Source: Nonomuraea turkmeniaca (lineage in GTDB: Bacteria; Actinomycetota; Actinomycetes; Streptosporangiales; Streptosporangiaceae). Taken from it: DNA of 41,426 bases. A program made the position numbers and the translations under genes. Numbering within the stretch: position 1 is the first letter of the stretch; each line of letters begins with the position of its first letter. Shown one piece after another: positions 22,560 through 30,799 of this stretch. The notes beneath the pieces are model-generated. The model searched no databases, was not told where the DNA came from, and worked only from the letters and a program-made list of their open reading frames with translations. The stretch covers positions 1-41,426 of the forward strand of contig NZ_VCKY01000079.1 of NCBI RefSeq assembly GCF_005889735.1, written 5' to 3'.

Positions 22560-22594
22560 TTTCATGCATGATGAAAGCACTCTATCTAGCATCA
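22560..22594. promoter_or_regulatory. HxlR operator/promoter motif upstream of the first HxlR gene
   Basis: TTTCATGCATGATGAAAGC (22560-22578) is nearly palindromic, and is followed by CACTCTATCTAGC. The order GCAT(G/C)ATGAAAGCA ... CTAGC is the same as at 23279-23302, so these promoter regions are related. Confidence 0.5.
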
Positions 22595-22777
22595 CGCTAC
22601 CATCTCGTTCGAAGGAGGTGCCACCGGCCCGCATCGGCGCGCCCCAGCAAGGTGCTCGACGACTTCTGGCACGACGCCGGGGAGGGATCGAGGCGGACAT
22701 CCCTGTGAACCGGTGGCCGCAGCCGGGATTGCCGCCTCGGCGGGACCTTCCCGGTCGTGAGCGAATGATGCCAGGGG

Positions 22778-23254
22778 TCAAGCCTGCTGAGGCATGCCTT
22801 CGGAAGGCGTGCAGGGCCGGATCGTGGCTTGGATCTCGGTCGGGTCGTCCACACGACCACAGCCGGCGCACACCGTCTGCTGGGAGACGCCGGTGCCGCA
22901 CACCGAGTGGGTGTAGAGGAGCGGCGGGTCCCCGCCGGTCGCCCACATGTCGCCCCACTCGGCGAGTGCGACCAGCGCCGGCGCGAGCGCACGCCCCCTG
23001 TCGGTCAGCAAGTACTCGTACAGCTCGGGTTGCTCGGAGTACCTGTGGCGCCACATGATCCCGGCCTCGACGAAACCGTCGAGACGGGCCTTGAGGACGT
23101 TGGTCGCGATGCCCAGGCTGCGTTGAAAGTCGCTGTAGCGGGTCGCTCCCGCGAATAAGGCGTCGCGAACAAGCAGCAAGCTCCAGCGTTCGCCGACCAC
23201 CTCCAGGCTGCGTGCGATCGAACACTGCTGTGATTCGTAGGTCTTTCCCAGCAT
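22778..23254 (-). CDS. HxlR-family regulator (second)
   Basis: 158 aa starting MLGKTYESQQCSIARSLEVV at 23254. Helix-turn-helix: TRYSDFQRSLGIATNVLKAR LDGFVEAGI; wing PELYEYLLTDRGRAL. The C-terminal VCAGCGRVDDP forms a CxxC like the first HxlR, and a Cys near residue 11 could be the redox sensor. It is divergent from the SRPBCC-SDR operon with 58 bases between starts, so it very likely controls that operon and itself. The ATG has no ribosome site and may be leaderless (TACTCT just upstream). Confidence 0.92.
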   Translation of the reverse strand: MLGKTYESQQCSIARSLEVVGERWSLLLVRDALFAGATRYSDFQRSLGIATNVLKARLDGFVEAGIMWRHRYSEQPELYEYLLTDRGRALAPALVALAEWGDMWATGGDPPLLYTHSVCGTGVSQQTVCAGCGRVDDPTEIQATIRPCTPSEGMPQQA

Positions 23255-23274
23255 GTGCCCAGAGTAGGGGAAAT

Positions 23275-23322
23275 GCTTGCATCATGAAAGCATCTCAGCT
23301 AGCGTGCCTTGCATGATGCAAG
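23275..23322. promoter_or_regulatory. Divergent HxlR/SRPBCC promoter with two dyads
   Basis: GCTTGCATCATGAAAGC at 23275-23291 and CTTGCATGATGCAAG at 23308-23322 are near-palindromes. For the plus strand, TTGCAT (23277-23282), 17 bases, TAGCGT (23300-23305) and 7 bases to the ATG at 23313 form a good leaderless promoter. The dyads overlap the -35 and the start codon, as expected for repression. Confidence 0.6.
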
Positions 23323-23870
23323 TTAGCGAGAAGCAGGACTACACCGCCACCATTTCGGTGGACCGGACTCCCCAGGAGGCCTTCGAGGCCATCACCAACG
23401 TGCGCGGTTGGTGGTCACAAGGGGTCGAGGGCGTCACCGACCAGGTCGGCGGCGAGTTCGTCCACCGCTACCAGGACGTCCACCGCTGCAGAGTCCGGGT
23501 CACGGAGCTCGTGCCCGGGCAGAAGGTCGCCTGGCACATCCTGGACAACTACTTCAACTTCATCGACGACCAGACCGAATGGAAGGACACCAAGGTCGTC
23601 TTCGAGATCTCCGCCAAGGACGGCGGCGCCGAGGTCCACTTCACGCATGTCGGCCTGGTCCCGCAGTACGAGTGCTACGACGTCTGCACCAACGCATGGG
23701 CCGGCTACATCAACGGCAGCCTGCGCAACCTGATCAACACGGGAACGGGCCAGCCGAACCCGAAGGAGGACGGCAACGCCCCGGAACACCAGCACGCCGC
23801 CACCGTGCAGCGCGCCAAGCGCTCACCCCAGACCAGCGACCTGGCCGGCACCGAGGCGAGCAGCGCCTGA
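23313..23870 (+). CDS. SRPBCC (AHSA1-like) domain protein
   Basis: 185 aa from the ATG at 23313 (a second ATG follows at once). The START/Bet v1-like fold is seen in YTATISVDRTPQEAFEAITN, VRGWWSQGVEG, FVHRYQDVHRCRVRVTELVP and VHFTHVGLVPQYECYDVCTN then WAGYINGSLRNLI. Such domains bind hydrophobic ligands or act with dehydrogenases. The tail after about residue 145 is polar and probably disordered. One base separates its stop from the SDR start, so the two proteins are made together, under HxlR control. Confidence 0.9.
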   Translation: MMQVSEKQDYTATISVDRTPQEAFEAITNVRGWWSQGVEGVTDQVGGEFVHRYQDVHRCRVRVTELVPGQKVAWHILDNYFNFIDDQTEWKDTKVVFEISAKDGGAEVHFTHVGLVPQYECYDVCTNAWAGYINGSLRNLINTGTGQPNPKEDGNAPEHQHAATVQRAKRSPQTSDLAGTEASSA

Positions 23871-23871
23871 G

Positions 23872-24603
23872 ATGACCACGATCGCAGGCAAGAACATCCT
23901 GATCACGGGCGCCAACCGAGGCATCGGGCAGGCGCTGCTGGAAGAAGCACTGCGCAGGGGTGCCCGGCAGGTGTACGCCGGCACCCGTGAACTCTTCACC
24001 CACCCGGACGAACGCGTCACACCCCTGCTCCTCGACGTGACCGACGCGGCACAGATGCAGCAGGCCGTCCAGACAGTGCCCTCGCTCGACATTCTCGTCA
24101 ACAACGCCGGCGTGGCGCTCCCCGACGATCTCAGCGACCGTGCCGCGCTCGAACACCACCTCTCCGTCAACGTTCTCGGCATCCACGGCGTGACACGGGC
24201 CTTCCTCCCCCTGCTGATCCGTTCCCGCGGCAACATCGTCAACAACCTGTCCATAGCGGCCGTGGCTCCGATGCCGATCATCCCGGCCTACTCGATCTCC
24301 AAGGCGGCCGCGTTCTCCCTGACGCAAGCACAGCGAATGCTCCTCGCCGACCAGGGCGTCACCGTCCACGCCGTCCTGACCGGCCCGACCGACACCGACA
24401 TGAACCGCGAATACGACATCCCCAAGGCTTCGCGGCAATCGGTCGCGCAAGCCATCTTCGACGGCGTGGAAAAGGAGGAGGAAGACATCTTCCCCGACCC
24501 CATGTCCTCGCAGGCCATCGCCACCGATTGGCAGAACAGCCCGGCCAAGACGCTAGAGCGCGCGTTCGCCCCCGCCCCGGCACCCGAGCTCGCCGAGTCC
24601 TGA
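23872..24603 (+). CDS. Short-chain dehydrogenase/reductase
   Basis: 243 aa, classical SDR: cofactor loop TGANRGIG (residues 12-19), NNAG near 77-80, catalytic Ser127, Tyr140 and Lys144 (YSISK). Length and motifs are normal, so it should be active, probably NADP(H)-dependent; substrate unknown. Translation is coupled to the SRPBCC gene (1 base between stop and ATG). An acidic stretch EKEEEDIFPDP near the C-terminus is typical of this subgroup. Confidence 0.93.
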   Translation: MTTIAGKNILITGANRGIGQALLEEALRRGARQVYAGTRELFTHPDERVTPLLLDVTDAAQMQQAVQTVPSLDILVNNAGVALPDDLSDRAALEHHLSVNVLGIHGVTRAFLPLLIRSRGNIVNNLSIAAVAPMPIIPAYSISKAAAFSLTQAQRMLLADQGVTVHAVLTGPTDTDMNREYDIPKASRQSVAQAIFDGVEKEEEDIFPDPMSSQAIATDWQNSPAKTLERAFAPAPAPELAES

Positions 24604-24831
24604 AGCACGAATCAGGTGGTATGGCGTTGACCTGTGGTGAGCCAGGGCCGCTCGATCGAACTGCCTGCCGTACGGCCCGGCACGGCCCGGGAGGTGGACC
24701 CGGTCGGACACGATGCGCGCGGCCGTCCCGGGGACACCCGGGCGGGCGTGGCAGGCCCCTGGAGCCGATCAGGCCGGCTGGGGCGTCTTCATCTCGAGCC
24801 GTTCACATGCACAACGACAAGGAGATCTGAA

Positions 24832-25176
24832 ATGATCACTCCCAAACCGGGCAGCATTCTTCTTGGTACCACCCGGCCCGAAGAACTGCGTGACTGGTAC
24901 CGCAAGGCTCTCGCACCGGCATATAAGGGGGAAGGGCCGATCGATCTGGGCGGCTTCCTGCTGGTGATCGATCAGCGCGACGATGTCGGTCCGAACAACG
25001 ACGAGCCGGGCCGAATGATCCTCAACTTCCACGTCGACGACTTCGACGCCGTCGAGTCGCAACTGCGGGCGGCAGGCGTGGACTGGCTCGTTCCCGTCGA
25101 GGATCGCCCATCCGGCCGCTTCGGGACGTTCGCCGACCCCGACGGGAACTATCTCCAAATCATCCAGTTCAAGTAA
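24832..25176 (+). CDS. VOC-family (glyoxalase-like) protein
   Basis: 114 aa, a single VOC module: ILLGTTRPEELRDWYRKAL at the start, ILNFHVDDFDAVESQLRAAG in the middle, and the closing strand FGTFADPDGNYLQIIQF with a metal-type Asp/Glu pattern incomplete. Start at the ATG 24832, with AAGGAG 9 bases before it; upstream in-frame residues are noise. It lies 228 bases after the SDR on the same strand, so may belong to the same regulon or have its own promoter. Role: metal-dependent lyase/isomerase or ligand sequestration. Confidence 0.9.
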   Translation: MITPKPGSILLGTTRPEELRDWYRKALAPAYKGEGPIDLGGFLLVIDQRDDVGPNNDEPGRMILNFHVDDFDAVESQLRAAGVDWLVPVEDRPSGRFGTFADPDGNYLQIIQFK

Positions 25177-25651
25177 GGCGCCGGGGAGCGGGTGGCATCG
25201 CCGAGCGGGATCGACTGGCCGTGGTGGTGCACCGCAACGCCCCTTGGTACACGATGATCGCGTCGAAGGTGCATGACGGGCGGCCATGGCTCCGGCGTAT
25301 AGACGCGGTCGGGCTGCGGCTCCAGCAGCCCCGGATCGGCTCCAGCACCGGCTCGGGCACTGCGGGCGCGGCGGGCAGAGTGATGGTGGTACGCAGACTT
25401 CGCTCGACCCTGTACCCCATGCGGGTGTGAGAGGGAGACGGTCACCTGGGGAGCGGACAGCCTGTTGCCGCGCATCCAGGCGGTGTCCGAGCGGGCGCGG
25501 TTCAACAGGGGATGGCGATGGGCGACGAGGCGTTGATTCGCTGCTGAGCGAACGCGGTGCGGGCCTGCAAGCTCATACCGGGAAGGGCAACCGCGGCGGC
25601 CGAGCACCGCCTGGTGCCCTCCCATACCAGTTGGCGCCGCAAGGACAGGCG
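25177..25651. other. Intergenic stretch without a supported gene
   Basis: About 475 bases between the VOC gene and the end of the MBL hydrolase gene. Short frames exist on both strands, none with a recognisable motif; possibly decayed coding DNA. Confidence 0.4.
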
Positions 25652-26230
25652 CTAGCGGGGCGTGTCGGCGTCTGGGATGAACGCAGCGCCGTGACCGGGG
25701 ACGACGATGTCGGCCACCGCCAGTACCCGCTGACGGCCGAGGTGCAGAGCGTCGAGATCGACGGCGTGCCGGTCCCCTGCGGAGGTGGCGTCGTTCCATA
25801 CGTGAGTGAAGGCCACGATCCCGTCCGGAGTGCCGGCGAGCGTGGTGATGTCCTCGTAGGTGTGCCCAGGGGTCCTGATCAGCTTGATCGACGGCGTGAG
25901 CTCGTAGCCCTCGGCGTCCCGCCAGGTCCACCGGTCACCGAAGTAGATCGCCCAATGGTCATGAAATCTGGCGTTCGGGAACAGCGCCGCGTTCAGCGTG
26001 TGGTCGGGATGATGATGGCTGAAGACGACGTCGGTCACCGACTCGGGCTCCACACCCAGCGCCCGCAAGGGATCGAGTATGAGTGACCGGCTCTTGACCA
26101 TGCCGGGATCGGTCACCACGCGGACCTCGCCGTCCTGGACATATCCGACCGTGCTCGCCACACCGTCGCTGCCGTACCCCTCGTACAGGACGGTGTACGA
26201 GGCCGTCCTGGCGGCCGGAAGGTCATTCAT
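25652..26230 (-). CDS. Metallo-beta-lactamase-fold hydrolase
   Basis: 192 aa, one MBL domain with SHHHPDH (H72, H74, D76, H77) as the zinc ligands, then RTPGHTYEDITTL and VPGHGAAF as later ligand strands. The short size and the GYVQDGEVRVVTDPG start resemble MBLAC1-like hydrolases. Likely two-zinc hydrolase of a small ester, thioester or nucleotide; substrate unknown. Start ATG at 26228-26230 with a weak upstream site. No operon partner. Confidence 0.9.
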   Translation of the reverse strand: MNDLPAARTASYTVLYEGYGSDGVASTVGYVQDGEVRVVTDPGMVKSRSLILDPLRALGVEPESVTDVVFSHHHPDHTLNAALFPNARFHDHWAIYFGDRWTWRDAEGYELTPSIKLIRTPGHTYEDITTLAGTPDGIVAFTHVWNDATSAGDRHAVDLDALHLGRQRVLAVADIVVPGHGAAFIPDADTPR

Positions 26231-26806
26231 AAGGTCGCCCCCGCGTGTTCCAGATTTCCATGAAGAGCGGCCGTAAAAAAATACCGCCAGAAAGGCGATG
26301 AGCGGCCCGTAAGTTCAGGGCGGATCGCCTCCGAGCCGCTCATCGTTTCCGCCCCGGCCCTGGCCCGGGGAAACGTGCCTTTGTGCCACCGTGAGCCGGA
26401 CGATCACGCGCTGGCTTCGCACGACCACCCTCCCATAAATCTTTCCTCAGCCCCCGGCTGGCCTAAGACGTTAACGATTCTAACGAGTCGGTTTCCGAAG
26501 GCAATATCGCTTCCTGCCAACTATCGTTGCTTTCCTGCCTTGCCGGCTCCCCGCCGCTCGTGCAGATCAGCCCCTTGCTGTCCCGTCGTGCTGCTGCGCC
26601 TCATCATCGCGAGCAATCCCTGCCGGACCGGGGCGCGAGCGAAGATCGTCGGCCTGAAGGTCGGCGGCCCTGCGACCCGTGGTCCGGGCCGGCATCGATG
26701 CTGGGCACGCCGGCGTAGGCAGTGGCGATCAGCACTCCCGAACCCCGCCCCGAGCACGCAACCACGCCGTGCTACCTCAGACGTTCCACCGCTGTAGCTC
26801 TGACAG
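26231..26806. other. Intergenic stretch with an 11-base inverted repeat
   Basis: Between the MBL gene start and the LamG gene terminator no coding frame is convincing. CGATGAGCGGC (26296-26306) and GCCGCTCATCG (26335-26345) are perfect inverted arms 28 bases apart, upstream of the MBL gene, with an A-run (26274-26280) beside them. It may be a terminator-like or protein-bound structure. Confidence 0.45.
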
Positions 26807-26846
26807 GCGAAAACCCCGCCTGCGGATGGGCAGAGGCGGGGTTCGC
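26807..26846 (-). terminator. Rho-independent terminator of the LamG/FG-GAP gene
   Basis: On the minus strand AACCCCGCCT and AGGCGGGGTT form a 10-base stem with a 12-base loop, followed by TTCGCC, so the stem runs into a short T-run (GGGGTTTTC). It lies 50-90 bases after the stop of the secreted protein gene. Confidence 0.7.
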
Positions 26847-26896
26847 TGTCTCGTGATCGGGATGGAAGGGGCCTGCGGCGCGGTGCCGAGATGGGG

Positions 26897-28543
26897 TCAG
26901 AAGTACGGCGCCCAGTCGGGACCGATGGCCTTCGCGCTTGCGAACTGGTTGCCGCCCCGGCCGTTCCAGAGGTACAGCGTGTCGTTGTGGACGGCCGCGA
27001 TGTCGGTGTGGCCGTCCCGATCGACATCGCCGAGGGACATCAGCGTGGCCGCGTACGGTGTCCAGCCGGGCCCGATCCTCGTCCTGGTGGTGAACCTGTT
27101 GCCGCCTTCGCCGTTCCAGATGTAGAGGTCTCCGGTGGCTTTCTCCACCGCGGCCAGATCGCCGATGGCGTCACCGTTGAAGTCGCCGCTGATCGGCCGG
27201 GAGTAGTTGTTCCAGCCGGCGCCGATGGTGGTCCTGCCGGAGAACTTGTTGCCGCCCTGACCGTTCCAGACGTAGAGCGTGCCGTTGAGGGTGGCCGCGA
27301 TGTCGTTGTGGGCGTCCTGGTTGATGTCGCCCACGGACGTCAGCGTATCCCCGTACGGTGTCCAGCCGGGACCGACCTTCTCCGGGGTGGTGAACTCGTT
27401 GCCGCCTTCGCCGTTCCAGACGTGCAGCAGGCCAGTGCTCTTTTCGGCGGCGACCAGGTCGGTGCGCCCGTCGTCGTTGAAGTCGCCCGCGATCGGCCGG
27501 GTGAAGCCGTCCCAGCCGTCTCCGACGCGCGTTCTGCCCCAGAAGTCGTTGGCACCCTTGCCGGTCCAGAGGTTCAGCGATCCGGTCTTGGCCGAGAAGA
27601 TGTCGCCCACGCCGTCAGCGTTGAAGTCGGGCGTGTTCGCCGCGGTCATCGCGGCATAGTGTGTCGCGAGCTCCTTCTTCGTGAGCGCGTGGTTGTAGAT
27701 CGCGAACTTTCCGATGGCGCCCTTGAACCAGGACGCCTTGCTGCGGGTCCCAACTCGGACGGGGGCCGGTCCGGGCTTGGGCCGCACGATGACCTCGTCA
27801 GGTTCGCCGGGGCGGAAGACCAAGTTCGACGAGCTCACGAGCACACCGTTGCGGTAGCTCCGCACCTTGCCGTACTCGCCTTCCGAGGTGTCGAAGGTGA
27901 ACGCGATGTGGATCCACTCGTTGACCCGCACGTCCTGCTGGATGCCCGCCCCGGCGCCGTAGCCGCCCTCGAGGTTCCAGGCGTATCCGGAGATCCGGTT
28001 GGGACGGTCCTCGTCGTTCACCTTGGAGTACATCCGGCCCGCCCATTCCTGGTCGCCGCCGCTGCCCGACTTCGTGCCCTTCCCCATGAAGTAGACGTAG
28101 CCGGACTGCTCCTCGTTGGGGAACTGCAGGGTGTGCGGCCTGATCCAGGCCTCCACGGTGAACTTGCCGGTCGTGGAGATGTGGAACTTGTCGGCGTTGG
28201 GCACCTCGAAGTATCCGGAGGATCCGTCGAAGACCGAGGCGCCGTCCCGGTTGGGAAGCTGGACCGAGCTGGTGACATTGTGGAAGGTGCCCTTGTACCC
28301 GTTGCCGGTCCGGTCGGTCTCCGTACCGTAGGACGGGTGTGACAGCCGCCAGTATGAGACAGGCCGGTGCGACAGGACCAGCTTGTCGTAGGCGCTCAGC
28401 CCCCCGGGCTGGGCCGCCGCGGATCCCTGGGCGTTCGCGGTCGCCGCCATGGGTGCGTGGACGGTCGCGATCGCCGCCGCCAGCACGGCGCTCATTCCCA
28501 CCATGAGGGTGCGCCAGTGTGCCTTGCCAAACCGTCTCCGCAT
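26897..28543 (-). CDS. Secreted LamG plus FG-GAP/VCBS repeat protein
   Basis: 548 aa. A signal peptide (RRRFGKAHWRTLMVGMSAVL, then Ala-rich to about residue 40) is followed by a concanavalin-like LamG domain (about residues 50-290; SYWRLSHPS, FTVEAWIRPH, WIHIAFTFDTSEGEYGKVRS). Five FG-GAP/VCBS units come next, each with a calcium-type loop: DFNADGVGD, DFNDDGRTD, DINQDAHND, DFNGDAIGD and DVDRDGHTD. The units are about 50 residues and are visible as 150-base DNA repeats. The protein is exported and probably binds glycans or surfaces, forming a partial beta-propeller. It is monocistronic with its own terminator. Confidence 0.93.
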   Translation of the reverse strand: MRRRFGKAHWRTLMVGMSAVLAAAIATVHAPMAATANAQGSAAAQPGGLSAYDKLVLSHRPVSYWRLSHPSYGTETDRTGNGYKGTFHNVTSSVQLPNRDGASVFDGSSGYFEVPNADKFHISTTGKFTVEAWIRPHTLQFPNEEQSGYVYFMGKGTKSGSGGDQEWAGRMYSKVNDEDRPNRISGYAWNLEGGYGAGAGIQQDVRVNEWIHIAFTFDTSEGEYGKVRSYRNGVLVSSSNLVFRPGEPDEVIVRPKPGPAPVRVGTRSKASWFKGAIGKFAIYNHALTKKELATHYAAMTAANTPDFNADGVGDIFSAKTGSLNLWTGKGANDFWGRTRVGDGWDGFTRPIAGDFNDDGRTDLVAAEKSTGLLHVWNGEGGNEFTTPEKVGPGWTPYGDTLTSVGDINQDAHNDIAATLNGTLYVWNGQGGNKFSGRTTIGAGWNNYSRPISGDFNGDAIGDLAAVEKATGDLYIWNGEGGNRFTTRTRIGPGWTPYAATLMSLGDVDRDGHTDIAAVHNDTLYLWNGRGGNQFASAKAIGPDWAPYF

Positions 28544-28797
28544 GACTTGAGTGCCTCGCCCTTCCTAGGTCCGTGCTCGAACGCACAAATGCTAGGAGAC
28601 AGCGGTATATCGGTGGTATGTCCGATCTGTGCACGGCAGTTGGGACCCTGCGGCAGGTTTGCGCTCGGTACGGCTTCCGTTCCTACGCTCGGTCGGATCT
28701 CACCCACGAGAAGCAACGCGAGATGGTCGTTGGCGTCCCTCCTGCTCAGCGAACTGTTCAAGGGTCAGTTCGCGCCTCGGCCACCGCGCAGGCGTTC

Positions 28798-28941
28798 GGC
28801 GGTCGTGACCTTCCCGACGAGGGTCATGAACGGGACGATGCCGGTCTTGGCCGCGCCATGTCCGATCACCTGCGCTTGGTGAACGTCGTAGGCGGCCAGC
28901 CCCAGCGCCGGCGACCCGCCCCGGTCGTATTCGGTGGTTGA
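28798..28941 (-). pseudogene. Fragment of an IS630-type transposase
   Basis: Minus strand reads TTEYDRGGSPALGLAAYDVH then GIVPFMTLVGKVTTAE. This resembles the segment around the first catalytic Asp of IS630-family transposases (E-Y-x-R-x-G-T-x-x-Y-L-A-A-x-D-V-H ... T-G-I-x-P-F). About 48 codons remain, without ends or other motifs. Confidence 0.45.
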
Positions 28942-29038
28942 TCGGCATCGTGCGGGCGGCGCCGGGTGGCCACGCAGACCTGCCGGGAGCCACCGTCCGC
29001 GCCGCTCAGGACCGGACTGACGGCCGTTCCTTCGCGGA

Positions 29039-29341
29039 TCAGAGCCCCGGGGGCAGCGACGTTGCCCCGCCACGCGCGCGAAGCACCTCGCGGCCGCGCT
29101 GCGACTCGGGGAACCGGCCGAGCATGGCGCGCAGTTCGGCCGCCTCGACGTTCGCGCCGACCGGCTCCGTCCCCGGCTCCATGTGGACGCCCTCGGCGAG
29201 CGGCCCGCCGATCACCGGGTCGAAGCCGAGCGCGTCCACGATCGCGGCGACGACCTCGACGTCGTCCGGATCGTCACCGGCGACGGCGATCGCGCGACGG
29301 CCGGGGGCGCCGGCGGGACGGGCACCGTGCCCCTGGACGAA
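29039..29341 (-). pseudogene. C-terminal part of an F420-dependent NADP reductase-like protein
   Basis: Reads RRAIAVAGDDPDDVEVVAAI then VDALGFDPVIGGPLAEG and EPGTEPVGANVEAAELRAML, the C-terminal half of NADPH:F420 oxidoreductase-type proteins (F420_oxidored family). The N-terminal GxGxxG nucleotide-binding half is missing upstream. The frame extends to 29380 and could be expressed from a GTG, but it would lack the cofactor site. Confidence 0.65.
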
Positions 29342-29493
29342 GCCGCGTACGCGTACCGCGCCTTCCGCGCCGGCGGGCACCGCGGCCGATGGGTGCTTAC
29401 CGGGTAGGGGCCGGTCGCCACTCCTTGATGAGGTCGCGCAGCCGGGCGCCTGGATCGCCGGAGGAGCATCACCGTGCCGACGCCGTGCGGCTC

Positions 29494-30207
29494 TCAGTGG
29501 CCGGCGCTCATGCCTCCGTCGACGTGCAGGATCTCGCCGGTGACGAACGGAGCCTTCTCGAGGTAGACCACCGCGTCGACGATGTCGCTCACGTCGCCCA
29601 TCCGCCGGACCGGGTGCAAGGCGGCGAGGGCCTGGTGGGTCTCCTGGGGGTGCATCGGGGTCTTGACCGTGCCCGGCGAGACGGCGTTGACGCGGACGCC
29701 GCGGGTCGCGTATTCGATGGCGAGGGACTTGGTGGCGGACTGCACGCCTCCCTTCGTCAGCGAGGCCAGCACAGAGGGGACATTGGAGTCGGGGTTGTCG
29801 ACCAGGCTGGTGGTGATGTTGACGACGTGGCCGCCGCCTTGAGCGAGCATGTGCGGTATGGCCAGCTGGGTGATGCGGAAGAACCCGGCCAGGTTCACAG
29901 CGATCACTGCGGCGTAGTCGTCGGCGGTGTACTCGGTGAAGGGCTTGGCGATGAAGATCCCCGCGTTGTTGATCAGGGTGTCGACGCGGCCGAAGCGCTC
30001 GATGCCGGCGGCGATGACGCGCTCGGCGGTGGCGGGGTCGGCGATGTCGCCCTGGACGGTCACGACGTCGGCGTCGTCGGCGGGGGCGATCGTACGCGAG
30101 GTGGCGACGACGCCATAGCCGAGCTTGCGGTAGGCGGCGAGGAGTCCGGCACCGATGCCCTGCGACGCTCCGGTGATGACCGCGACCTTCTGACCGTGGC
30201 TGCTCAT
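29494..30207 (-). CDS. SDR-family protein lacking the catalytic tyrosine
   Basis: 237 aa with TGASQGIG (residues 12-19), NNAG (80-83) and an SDR C-terminus (PFVTGEILHVDGGMSAGH). The usual Y-x-x-x-K is replaced: Lys152 is present but the position four before it is Ala148 (VLASLTKGG). This wording is characteristic of a sizeable SDR subgroup, so it is not a random mutation, but the mechanism must differ. ATG at 30207 with AAGG upstream. The promoter holds two GACCGGTC dyads shared with the tetR/SnoaL promoter. Confidence 0.92.
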   Translation of the reverse strand: MSSHGQKVAVITGASQGIGAGLLAAYRKLGYGVVATSRTIAPADDADVVTVQGDIADPATAERVIAAGIERFGRVDTLINNAGIFIAKPFTEYTADDYAAVIAVNLAGFFRITQLAIPHMLAQGGGHVVNITTSLVDNPDSNVPSVLASLTKGGVQSATKSLAIEYATRGVRVNAVSPGTVKTPMHPQETHQALAALHPVRRMGDVSDIVDAVVYLEKAPFVTGEILHVDGGMSAGH

Positions 30208-30255
30208 GATGACCTTCTTTGGTGTTCGAGGATGTCGGCGACGGCTACTAGCTAC

Positions 30256-30297
30256 TAGCCGACCGGTCGCCTACCAAAAGGTAGACGACCGGTCGAC
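30256..30297. promoter_or_regulatory. Two TetR operators in front of the SDR gene
   Basis: TAGCCGACCGGTCGCCTA (30256-30273) and TAGACGACCGGTCGAC (30282-30297) share the palindrome GACCGGTC with flanking TAG. They lie 50-90 bases upstream of the SDR start, and the same words recur at 30751-30789. Confidence 0.7.
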
Positions 30298-30343
30298 AAA
30301 GGTCAAAGCTAGGCACCATCCCCGAGCTGAGGCCCGAGTGGGA

Positions 30344-30709
30344 TCAGCCTTCCTGGATGACCCGGGATACGTGGTACTGGCGGATCCGCCACGTGTCCGG
30401 ATCGCGCCGAAGGACCATCGAGAGGTGCACCGCCGTTTCCCAGCCCTTCGGGTCACGGAAGGTGACATCCGCGAATCCGCCGGCCACTTCGTCGCCGATG
30501 GTGTAGGTGCTCAGGACGGTGACCTCGGCGGTGCGGTCATCCGGAACCGCCTCGTAGTACGCGCGCACCGCGTCGCGGCCGGCGACGACCTTGGGCCCGA
30601 AGCCCTGGAAGAGGGCGTCGGGGGTGAACAGGTCGGCCATCGCGTCCACTTGGTGGCCGTCGAAAGCGGTCTTCCAGCGGTTCAGCATCTCGCGCATCGG
30701 ATCGGTCAT
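30344..30709 (-). CDS. SnoaL-like (SgcJ/EcaC-type) protein
   Basis: 121 aa, cone-shaped alpha+beta barrel of the NTF2-like superfamily: LNRWKTAFDGHQVDAMADLF, TPDALFQGFGPKVVAGRDAV and the ending WRIRQYHVSRV. The SgcJ/EcaC label is applied to such stand-alone proteins in actinomycetes; functions range from isomerase to oxygenase partner. Start ATG at 30707-30709. It lies between the SDR and tetR genes and is divergent from tetR, sharing two operators with it. Confidence 0.9.
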   Translation of the reverse strand: MTDPMREMLNRWKTAFDGHQVDAMADLFTPDALFQGFGPKVVAGRDAVRAYYEAVPDDRTAEVTVLSTYTIGDEVAGGFADVTFRDPKGWETAVHLSMVLRRDPDTWRIRQYHVSRVIQEG

Positions 30710-30750
30710 GCTGCCTGCCTTCCATGATGAGTGGCTGCGGGAGTGTACTA

Positions 30751-30789
30751 GTAGTCGACCGGTCTAGTAAAAATAGACGACCGGTCATA
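30751..30789. promoter_or_regulatory. Two TetR operators in the SnoaL/tetR divergent promoter
   Basis: TAGTCGACCGGTCTAGT and TAGACGACCGGTCATA carry the GACCGGTC core at 30757-30764 and 30779-30786. TACACT at 30788-30793 plus 6 bases to the tetR ATG gives a leaderless -10, which the second operator abuts. Confidence 0.75.
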
Positions 30790-30799
30790 CACTGCCAAC

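Noticed and set aside
26891..28342. 483-codon plus-strand frame
   Set aside because: Mirror of the LamG/FG-GAP gene; its apparent repeats are the antisense of the FG-GAP repeats.
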